Assembly: GCA_905215575.1 (NCBI GenBank)
Contig: CAJMQV010000008.1
Coordinates: 1-43,591, forward strand
Direction of reading: 5' to 3'
Source: an uncultured bacterium
GTDB taxonomy: Bacteria > Bacteroidota > Bacteroidia > Bacteroidales > Bacteroidaceae
DNA: 43,591 nucleotides
Position numbers and translations under genes: made by a program. Below are positions 24,845 to 31,428 of this stretch, piece after piece. Positions within the stretch are counted from its first letter, which is position 1; every line of letters starts with the position of its first letter. The notes under the pieces were generated by a model that saw only the letters and a list, made by a program, of their open reading frames with translations, did no database searches and was not told the origin of the DNA.

Positions 24845-26302
24845 ATGATGCTTAAACAGACAAAAATCGTAGCTTCCATTTCTGATTTGAGATGTGACGT
24901 AGACTTTATCCGTGCTTTGTACGAGGCGGGTATGAATGTAGTGCGTATGAATACGGCTCATGCCAACAGAGAGGGATTTGAGAGATTGATTGCCAATGTG
25001 CGTACGGTGTCAAACCGTATTGCTATTTTGATGGATACAAAGGGACCGGAAGTACGTACCACAGAGTGTGCTGACGGTTCTATTGATTTTAAAACCGGTG
25101 ATATTGTTCGCATTGTCGGTAATCCGGAGCAGAAGACAACCAAGGAGTGTATCGCTGTGACCTATACTCATTTCGTAAACGACCTGAATGTGGGAGATGA
25201 AATCCTGATGGATGACGGTGAACTGGATCTGCGTGTAACAGAGAAAACTGATGAGGCTTTGACTTGCGAGATTTGCAATGATGCTACTTTGGGTAGCCGC
25301 AAGAGCGTGAATGTGCCGGGTGTAAGAATCAACCTGCCTTCACTGACCGAGAAAGACCGCAACAATATTCTTTACGCTATTGAGAAGGATATTGACTTCA
25401 TCGCTCACTCATTTGTAAGAAACAAGCAGGATGTGTTGGATATCCGTCAGATTCTGGACGCATATGGCAGTGATATCCGTATTATTGCCAAGATCGAGAA
25501 CCAGGAAGGTGTGGACAACATCGACGAGATTCTGGAAGTGGCCGACGGTGTAATGGTAGCTCGTGGTGATTTGGGTATCGAAGTTCCTCAGGAGCGTATT
25601 CCGGGTATCCAGCGCCAGCTGATCAGAAAGTGTATTCTGGCCAAGAAGCCGGTAATCGTGGCTACTCAGATGCTGCATACTATGATCAACAATCCGCGTC
25701 CAACCCGTGCGGAGGTTACCGATATCGCCAACGCTATTTATTACCGTACCGATGCTTTGATGCTGAGTGGTGAGACTGCATATGGAAAATATCCGGTTGA
25801 GGCTGTCCGCACCATGGCTAAGATCGCAGCTCAGGCAGAGAAGGATAAATTGGCAGAGAACGATATCCGCATCCCATTGGAAGAGGGTACCGACGTAACC
25901 GCATTCCTGGCTAAGCAGGCTGTGAAGGCTACTACCAAACTTCCTATCCGTGCGATTATCACCGACAGCTTCAGCGGCAGAATGGCCCGTAACCTGGCTG
26001 CCTTCAGAGGAAAGTATCCGGTATTGGCTATCTGTTATAAGGAAAAGACCATGCGTCACTTGGCATTGTCTTACGGTGTAGAGGCAATCTATATGCCGGA
26101 GAAGGCCAACGGACAGGCATACTATTTCGCCGCATTGCGCAAGTTGCTCGACGACGGTGTATTGACTGAAAACGAGATGGTGGCTTATCTGAGTGGTGGT
26201 AAGCAGGGCGCACAGACTTCATTCCTGGAGATCAATGTTGTGGGTGATGTCTTGAAGTATGCCATGGATTATGTATTGCCAAACCGCAATCGTTATCTGT
26301 AA
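24845..26302 (+). CDS. pyk: pyruvate kinase
   Basis: This enzyme converts phosphoenolpyruvate and ADP to pyruvate and ATP. The 485 residues show the barrel start TKIVASISDLRCDVDFIRAL, MDTKGPEVRT, the B-domain, IIAKIENQEGVDNIDEIL with the catalytic lysine, GVMVARGDLGIEVP, ATQMLHTMINNPRPTRAEV, and a C-terminal domain starting near 350. Two adjacent in-frame ATGs (24845 and 24848) are both possible starts. The GTG at 24839 is less likely. Codon use is strongly biased, as expected for an abundant glycolytic enzyme. Confidence 0.96.
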   Translation: MMLKQTKIVASISDLRCDVDFIRALYEAGMNVVRMNTAHANREGFERLIANVRTVSNRIAILMDTKGPEVRTTECADGSIDFKTGDIVRIVGNPEQKTTKECIAVTYTHFVNDLNVGDEILMDDGELDLRVTEKTDEALTCEICNDATLGSRKSVNVPGVRINLPSLTEKDRNNILYAIEKDIDFIAHSFVRNKQDVLDIRQILDAYGSDIRIIAKIENQEGVDNIDEILEVADGVMVARGDLGIEVPQERIPGIQRQLIRKCILAKKPVIVATQMLHTMINNPRPTRAEVTDIANAIYYRTDALMLSGETAYGKYPVEAVRTMAKIAAQAEKDKLAENDIRIPLEEGTDVTAFLAKQAVKATTKLPIRAIITDSFSGRMARNLAAFRGKYPVLAICYKEKTMRHLALSYGVEAIYMPEKANGQAYYFAALRKLLDDGVLTENEMVAYLSGGKQGAQTSFLEINVVGDVLKYAMDYVLPNRNRYL

Positions 26303-26314
26303 TCAGATTCTGAG

Positions 26315-26959
26315 ATGAAGGAAACGGATCTTTTGGATGAATATATCCTGAATCATATTGATCCGGAAGGAACATACCTGAAGGCTTTATATCGGGCGAC
26401 GCATGTACATTTCCTGCGTCCCCGAATGGCTTCGGGACACCTGCAGGGGCGTATGCTGAAGATGTTTGTAAGAATGATACGCCCGAAACAGGTCCTGGAA
26501 ATAGGCACCTATAGTGGATATTCCGCCTTATGTCTGGCCGAAGGACTGCCCGAAGGCTCCATGCTGCATACCTTTGAAATCAATGATGAGCAGGAAGACT
26601 TTACACGGCCGTGGCTGGAAGGCTCAGATTATGCGGACAAGATCCGTTTTTATATCGGTGATGCTTTGAAACTGCTGCCCGAGATGGACATCGTGTTTGA
26701 TCTGGCATTTATTGACGGAGATAAGCGTCGCTATCTGGATTATTATGAACTGGTGCTTTCCAAGTTGTCTCCGGGAGGATATATTCTGGCCGACAATACA
26801 TTGTGGGACGGACATGTACTGGAGGAACAGCCTCACGCCAATGATCTTCAGACAAAGGGTATCATGCATTTCAATGATTTTGTGGCTGCGGACGAACGTG
26901 TGGAAAAGGTGATTCTTCCGATGCGTGACGGATTGACTATTATAAGAAAAAAAGAATAA
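26315..26959 (+). CDS. SAM-dependent O-methyltransferase (caffeoyl-CoA OMT-like family)
   Basis: The 214 residues match the Methyltransf_3 family: VLEIGTYSGYSALCLAEGLP (SAM-binding glycine loop, near residues 62-81), HTFEINDEQ (acidic ribose contact), DLAFIDGDKRRYLDYYE and GYILADNTLWDGHVLE, which supply the metal-binding Asp/Asn residues. Bacterial members methylate catechol-like hydroxyls with Mg2+; the natural substrate here is unknown. It sits 12 bases after pyk and four bases before rbfA. Confidence 0.92.
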   Translation: MKETDLLDEYILNHIDPEGTYLKALYRATHVHFLRPRMASGHLQGRMLKMFVRMIRPKQVLEIGTYSGYSALCLAEGLPEGSMLHTFEINDEQEDFTRPWLEGSDYADKIRFYIGDALKLLPEMDIVFDLAFIDGDKRRYLDYYELVLSKLSPGGYILADNTLWDGHVLEEQPHANDLQTKGIMHFNDFVAADERVEKVILPMRDGLTIIRKKE

Positions 26960-26963
26960 AAAG

Positions 26964-27347
26964 ATGGAAACAACCAGACAAAACAAGATAGCTCGTTTGA
27001 TTCAGAAAGAATTAAGCGAGATTTTTATGCTCCAGACCAAAGCCATGAAAGGCGTATTGGTTACGGTAAGCGTGTGTCGTATCAGTCCTGATATGAGCAT
27101 TTGTCGTGCTTATCTCAGTGTGTTCCCAAGCGCACGTGCCGAGGAGATTATCAAGAATATCAATGAGAATGCCAAGGAAATCCGCTTCGAACTGGGTAAG
27201 CGCGTGCGTTACCAGCTTCGCATTATTCCGGAATTGAAGTTCTTCCTGGACGATTCTTTGGACTATATCGAAAACATCGACCATTTATTAAATAATGTAG
27301 AGGGAGATTCCCGCACTATCGGTCAGAAATCAGAAACGGAAGACTAA
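26964..27347 (+). CDS. rbfA: ribosome-binding factor A
   Basis: The 127-residue protein has the single KH-like RbfA domain: ETTRQNKIARLIQKELSEIF, then VSVCRISPDMSICRAYLSVF and FELGKRVRYQLRIIPELKF, followed by the DDSLDYIENIDHLL helix. RbfA helps 16S rRNA maturation and 30S assembly, notably at low temperature. It is four bases after the O-methyltransferase gene and 26 bases before the permease gene, consistent with one operon. Confidence 0.95.
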   Translation: METTRQNKIARLIQKELSEIFMLQTKAMKGVLVTVSVCRISPDMSICRAYLSVFPSARAEEIIKNINENAKEIRFELGKRVRYQLRIIPELKFFLDDSLDYIENIDHLLNNVEGDSRTIGQKSETED

Positions 27348-27373
27348 TTCGCTTTTCTTCCTATTATTTTATT

Positions 27374-28609
27374 ATGGCAAACTTTCCTTATTATATTGCC
27401 AAGCGCTATCTGTTCTCCAAAAAATCACACAATGCCATTAATATTATTTCCGCCATATCCGTATGCGGAGTGGCTTTTACGACTATGGCATTGGTGTGTA
27501 CCCTGTCGGTGTTTAACGGATTTCAGGATCTGGTGGCTTCTTTCTTTACGGCTTTTGATCCGCAACTGAAAATCGTACCGGTGGAAGGAAAGGTCTTTCA
27601 AAAGAATGATCCGGCCATTCAGAAACTTCGTAGTGACAAGGATATTGCTTTGTTTTCCGAATGTTTGGAGGATAATGCGCTCGCCATTTACCGGAACCGT
27701 CAGGTTATGGTGCATATAAAGGGAGTAGAAGATCAGTTCTCTCAACTCACAGATATCAATAAGTTGCTTTACGGCGACGGCACTTTTGTATTGCATGCCG
27801 ATGTGTTGCAATATGGTGTTCCCGGTATCCGTCTGGCTAATTCATTGGGAGTTGGTGCATACTTTGAAGAACCTCTTCAGATATATGCTCCGAAGAAAGG
27901 AGCACAGATTAATCTGTCCAATCCGGTTACTTCATTTCGTCAGGGAGAACTCTATTCTTCCGGAGTCGTATTTTCCGTGAATCAGGAGAAGTATGACAAT
28001 AATTATATATTGACTTCCATTGCTTTTGCACGTGATCTTTTTGATCAGCCGGATATGGTTTCTTCAATTGATCTGAAACTGAAGGATGGAGTGGATGTCA
28101 ATGAGGCCAAGCAACGGATTCAGGAACTTTTAGGCGAGGAGCGCTTTCAGGTTTTGGACCGATATGAGCAGCAAGCCGATATTTTCCGGATTATGAAGGT
28201 GGAGAAACTGATCGCATATATCTTCCTGACCTTTATTCTGCTGATAGCCTGCTTTAATATCATCGGATCGGTATCTATGCTTATTATAGAGAAAAAGGAG
28301 GATGTGCATACTTTGCGCAATTTGGGAGCGACAGATGCGCAAATTATTCGTATCTTCCTGTATGAAGGACGAATGATATCTACTTTCGGAGCAGTTGCCG
28401 GTTTGCTGTTGGGGCTCGGTTTGTGCTGGCTGCAACAGACATTCGGATTGCTTAAGATGGGCTCTTCCGAGGGACTGTTTCTGGTGGATGCCTATCCGGT
28501 AAGCATTTATTGGGGAGATCTGTTGCTTGTCTTTGTTACGGTTCTTTTAGTGGGATATGTGGCTTTATGGTATCCTATCCGTTATTTAGGCAAGCGTTTG
28601 ATTGATTAA
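27374..28609 (+). CDS. ABC transporter permease, LolC/LolE (FtsX-like) family
   Basis: The 411 residues have the lipoprotein-releasing permease layout: an N-terminal cytoplasmic stretch ending FSKKSHNAINIISAISVCG, the first membrane helix (about 22-48), a large periplasmic domain (about 50-270), and three C-terminal helices (about 275-300, 325-350 and 375-400). The family extracts lipoproteins from the inner membrane for transport to the outer membrane (Lol pathway). The partner ATPase LolD is not in the window. It is the last gene of the aroQ-to-permease run and is followed by a strong hairpin. Confidence 0.9.
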   Translation: MANFPYYIAKRYLFSKKSHNAINIISAISVCGVAFTTMALVCTLSVFNGFQDLVASFFTAFDPQLKIVPVEGKVFQKNDPAIQKLRSDKDIALFSECLEDNALAIYRNRQVMVHIKGVEDQFSQLTDINKLLYGDGTFVLHADVLQYGVPGIRLANSLGVGAYFEEPLQIYAPKKGAQINLSNPVTSFRQGELYSSGVVFSVNQEKYDNNYILTSIAFARDLFDQPDMVSSIDLKLKDGVDVNEAKQRIQELLGEERFQVLDRYEQQADIFRIMKVEKLIAYIFLTFILLIACFNIIGSVSMLIIEKKEDVHTLRNLGATDAQIIRIFLYEGRMISTFGAVAGLLLGLGLCWLQQTFGLLKMGSSEGLFLVDAYPVSIYWGDLLLVFVTVLLVGYVALWYPIRYLGKRLID

Positions 28610-28621
28610 GACAGACTGATT

Positions 28622-28679
28622 ATAAAACAAAGAAGGCTTTGAGTTCCTGTTGGGGATATCAAAGCCTTCTTTGTTTTAT
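28622..28679. terminator. bidirectional terminator overlapping the murI stop
   Basis: The 21-bp arms at 28622-28642 and 28659-28679 are perfect complements (core AACAAAGAAGGCTTTGA / TCAAAGCCTTCTTTGTT) around a 16-base loop. It sits between the convergent permease and murI genes. The right arm contains the murI stop codon (28676-28678). Confidence 0.9.
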
Positions 28680-29521
28680 TCCAGTGTGATACGTTCCGCC
28701 ACAATCTTGTCACGAAGAAATATGGAAGCGGATTCTTCAAACTTCTCAACAGACTCAGTGGTGAGGAAGCGGCATGTTCCTTTTCGGGTACAGTTCTCTT
28801 CAATGCTCTGGTGCCGTTGCAGATATTTCTTCAGGCTGGCTGCCACATAATCACCTTGTGGGATGATTTTGATGGTTCTGGGAGTATACTTCAGAATCTT
28901 GTTCAGAAGGAGCGGATAATGAGTACAGCCTAAAATGATGGTATCAATGTCCGGATCCTTTCTTAACAGGTTGCCAATGCGTTTCTGAACGAAGTAATCG
29001 GCTCCCGGAGAATCGAATTCATTATTCTCTACCAAGGGAACCCACATGGGGCACGCCTCTCCGCTGACTACAATGTCGGGGAACAGTTTGTGAATCTCAA
29101 GAGGGTAAGATTCCGAGTTGATGGTTCCTTGGGTAGCCAGAATACCGATATGTCTGGTTTTGGTGATGTCGCCTATGCACTCAGCTGTAGGGCGGATGAC
29201 GCCGAGTACTCGTCTGTTTGGGTCCAACAGCGGCAGATCCTTTTCCTGAATGGTTTTCAAAGCCTTTGCTGAAGCCGTATTGCATGCCAGGATTACCAGA
29301 TGGCATCCCATGGAAAACAGTTTCTTTACGGCCTGCAAAGTGAATTCATAGACAATTTCATAAGATCGTGTTCCATAGGGAGCACGGGCATTGTCGCCTA
29401 AATAGAGATAATCGTATTGAGGCAAAGACTGACGGAACTGTCTTAATATGGTAAGTCCTCCGTATCCGGAATCAAAGATTCCTATGGGGCCGGGAGGTAG
29501 CGGTAATTCTGTTTTATTCAT
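28676..29521 (-). CDS. murI: glutamate racemase
   Basis: This enzyme makes D-glutamate for peptidoglycan. The 281 residues contain GIFDSGYGGLTIL (general base region), YLGDNARAPYG, LVILACNTASAKAL with the first catalytic cysteine, VIRPTAECIG, and TIILGCTHYPLLL with the second catalytic cysteine. It is full length. The start overlaps the end of the extended OmpH-family gene by eight bases, indicating co-translation with the envelope genes upstream. Confidence 0.97.
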   Translation of the reverse strand: MNKTELPLPPGPIGIFDSGYGGLTILRQFRQSLPQYDYLYLGDNARAPYGTRSYEIVYEFTLQAVKKLFSMGCHLVILACNTASAKALKTIQEKDLPLLDPNRRVLGVIRPTAECIGDITKTRHIGILATQGTINSESYPLEIHKLFPDIVVSGEACPMWVPLVENNEFDSPGADYFVQKRIGNLLRKDPDIDTIILGCTHYPLLLNKILKYTPRTIKIIPQGDYVAASLKKYLQRHQSIEENCTRKGTCRFLTTESVEKFEESASIFLRDKIVAERITLE

Positions 29522-30212
29522 TGTCTGCTATGGTGTCTGTCGTATGAATGGTATTTATCAGTGAACTGTCAACTCCTTTTAAGAAATCATTCTCGGAAAG
29601 AACAGAGTCTTTGGGTTGTATTGCTGTACCTGTTTCTGGAGTTCCCTTGGCAACTCCATTCTTTTGAATGGTAGTCGTAGATTCCGGTACAGCGATTGGT
29701 TGGCTTTTAACCAGCCCCAGTTTGACCAGTACGTTGTGAGTGATGTCTATTCCGGAGCTTTTGTTGATGAAGGGGCAGGCGTTGTTGTCTGTGTTCAGGA
29801 TAAAGGCCAATCCTTGTTCCTGTCCCACGGCTTCCAAGGCCTGGTTAAGTTTGTTTTCAGCTTCGCTTTGCATTTCCTTTTCCGCGTTTCTGAGCAGCAG
29901 TTCCGTTTCACGGCGAAACATGAGGCCGTTATTGATCAGTGACTGCAATTCGTTCTGACGCTTCTGAAGGATATTTTCCGGGAATTCCTTCTGGCCTTGC
30001 AGAAACTCGGCATATTTTTTTACCAGTTCGTCTTCCGATCTTTTGGCTTCTTCATTACATTTGCTTTTGAGAGTATTGAGCTCCTGAATAGCATTCTGGT
30101 ATTCTGGCATCATGCTGATAACCTTCTGATAACTCAGATAGCCGAATCGGATCTGTCCGGAAGCAGTAAGACTGCCGAAACAGATAAGGATAAAAAATAT
30201 CTTTTTTAGCAT
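29514..30212 (-). CDS. OmpH/Skp-family periplasmic protein with C-terminal extension
   Basis: The 232 residues start with a signal peptide (cleavage likely after TASG). Residues about 20-168 are the OmpH/Skp fold: short beta-segment FGYLSYQKVISMMPEYQNA, then long helices (coiled-coil tentacles, about 40-140) and the closing strand AFILNTDNNACPFINKSSGIDITHNVL. Unlike the two paralogues it has an extra low-complexity tail of about 60 residues rich in Thr, Ser and Asp, with D-S-V and D-T-I motifs. It is probably a periplasmic chaperone for outer-membrane proteins; the tail's role is unknown. It overlaps murI by eight bases. Confidence 0.88.
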   Translation of the reverse strand: MLKKIFFILICFGSLTASGQIRFGYLSYQKVISMMPEYQNAIQELNTLKSKCNEEAKRSEDELVKKYAEFLQGQKEFPENILQKRQNELQSLINNGLMFRRETELLLRNAEKEMQSEAENKLNQALEAVGQEQGLAFILNTDNNACPFINKSSGIDITHNVLVKLGLVKSQPIAVPESTTTIQKNGVAKGTPETGTAIQPKDSVLSENDFLKGVDSSLINTIHTTDTIADNE

Positions 30213-30235
30213 AGGCGTAGTTTTTTCTAATGTTG

Positions 30236-30243
30236 CAAAAATA
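30236..30243 (-). promoter_or_regulatory. possible -7 promoter box of the extended OmpH gene
   Basis: Minus-strand TATTTTTG fits TAnnTTTG, 24 bases before the ATG at 30212. No TTTG lies at the expected -33 position, so this is a partial match. It follows directly after the terminator of the preceding gene, which supports a separate transcription start. Confidence 0.4.
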
Positions 30244-30283
30244 ATTCTTTTGATTGAATAAAGTGCTTAGTTATTAGAAAAAT

Positions 30284-30315
30284 AAAAGAGGAGATTTTGA
30301 AAAACCTCCTCTTTT
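30284..30315 (-). terminator. intrinsic terminator after the second OmpH gene
   Basis: AAAAGAGGAG (30284-30293) pairs with CTCCTCTTTT (30306-30315). On the minus strand it lies 22 bases after the OmpH stop and is followed by TATTTTTC. It would isolate bamA-ompH-ompH from the extended ompH-murI pair. Confidence 0.8.
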
Positions 30316-30336
30316 GATTCTATTTTGCGATAGAAA

Positions 30337-30834
30337 TTACTGTAAGCCAAGTTTCTTTTTGATGTCAGCGGTAACGTCTGTGCTGAGTGTTGTGCTGATG
30401 TAAGGTACACCTGCTGTTACATCCATGATGTAAACGTAGTTTCCTGCCTGACCGATTTCCTTAATGACACCTAACATCTTGTCTGAGATAGCCTGCATCT
30501 TCTCCTGAGAGGCTTTCTGCAGGGCCAGCTGGTTGTCCTGATAGCTCTGCTGGATACGCTGCTGCAGGTCTGACAATTCTGTTTCTCTGCGCTGACGTAC
30601 ATTGTCTAAAAGATTAGCTCTTTCCTTTTCGTATTCAGCCACTTTCTTCTGAAGCTCATCCTGCATACGTTTCAGGTCGTCCTCATACTGCTTTTGCAGG
30701 TTCTGCAGTTCTGTTTGCGCTGTCTGATATTCCGGCATAGCCTGAATGATGTCAGCTGAGTTGAAATGTCCGAACTTCTGTGCAAAAACTGTCAGCGGAG
30801 CCAACAGAAGGCATACTAAAATTAATTTTTTCAT
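30337..30834 (-). CDS. ompH: OmpH/Skp-family periplasmic chaperone (second copy)
   Basis: The 165 residues have a signal peptide ending VFAQ, then KFGHFNSADIIQAMPEYQTA, a long charged helical region (about 40-125, coiled coil) and the closing YVYIMDVTAGVPYISTTL. This is the usual length for Skp, which holds unfolded outer-membrane proteins in the periplasm. Position after bamA and another ompH supports a role in outer-membrane protein assembly. It probably has its own promoter box at 30882-30889 and is followed by a terminator. Confidence 0.93.
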   Translation of the reverse strand: MKKLILVCLLLAPLTVFAQKFGHFNSADIIQAMPEYQTAQTELQNLQKQYEDDLKRMQDELQKKVAEYEKERANLLDNVRQRRETELSDLQQRIQQSYQDNQLALQKASQEKMQAISDKMLGVIKEIGQAGNYVYIMDVTAGVPYISTTLSTDVTADIKKKLGLQ

Positions 30835-30881
30835 TATTCCTTTATTTATTTAAGTTATTATTTTTCTATGGTAAGCGATTG

Positions 30882-30889
30882 CAAAAATA
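30882..30889 (-). promoter_or_regulatory. possible -7 box of the second OmpH gene
   Basis: Minus-strand TATTTTTG matches TAnnTTTG, 48 bases upstream of the ATG at 30834. A -33 TTTG is not evident. The intergenic space of 61 bases supports a local promoter. Confidence 0.4.
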
Positions 30890-30895
30890 CGAATG

Positions 30896-31414
30896 TTAGT
30901 TTGAATATCCTAATTTAGCAAGCACTTCATTGCTAATATCTGCTTTAGGCGAAGCGAAAATGATACCGGCATCCGAAGCGCGGTCCAAAATCAATGAATA
31001 GCCCTTTGAATCGCAGATATCCTTGATGGCATTGTAGATTTCGTCCTGAATCGGGGCCATCAGGCTCTGACGCTTCTTGAACAGCTCACCTTCCGGACCG
31101 AAATATTTCTTTCTCAGTTCTGCGGCCTCTTTTTCTTTGGCGACAATGGCATTTTCCTTTTCGGTTTTCTGCTCGTTACTCAGAAATACGGCTTCGCTCT
31201 GGTAATTCTTGTAAAGAGTCTGTGCTTCCGTATTCAACGCTTCAACTTCAGCCATCCACTTTTTGGAAACCTGGTTCAACTGTTCGTTGGCCCGTTCATA
31301 AGCCGGTATCTTCTTCAGAATATATTCCATGTCAACCAAGGCGAACTTCTGCGCCTTTACTTCTGGCATGCCGAAAGAGAACATCACCAGCAGAATCCAT
31401 ATCAGTCTTTTCAT
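30896..31414 (-). CDS. ompH: OmpH/Skp-family periplasmic chaperone (first copy)
   Basis: The 172 residues have a signal peptide (cleavage likely after VKA), then QKFALVDMEYILKKIPAYERA, a long coiled-coil segment (about 40-125) and the closing strand YSLILDRASDAGIIFASPKADIS. This is a typical Skp-family protein and the first of three consecutive paralogues. It begins 14 bases after the bamA stop codon, so it is very likely co-transcribed with bamA. Confidence 0.93.
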   Translation of the reverse strand: MKRLIWILLVMFSFGMPEVKAQKFALVDMEYILKKIPAYERANEQLNQVSKKWMAEVEALNTEAQTLYKNYQSEAVFLSNEQKTEKENAIVAKEKEAAELRKKYFGPEGELFKKRQSLMAPIQDEIYNAIKDICDSKGYSLILDRASDAGIIFASPKADISNEVLAKLGYSN

Positions 31415-31428
31415 AAAAACCTCCTTGT

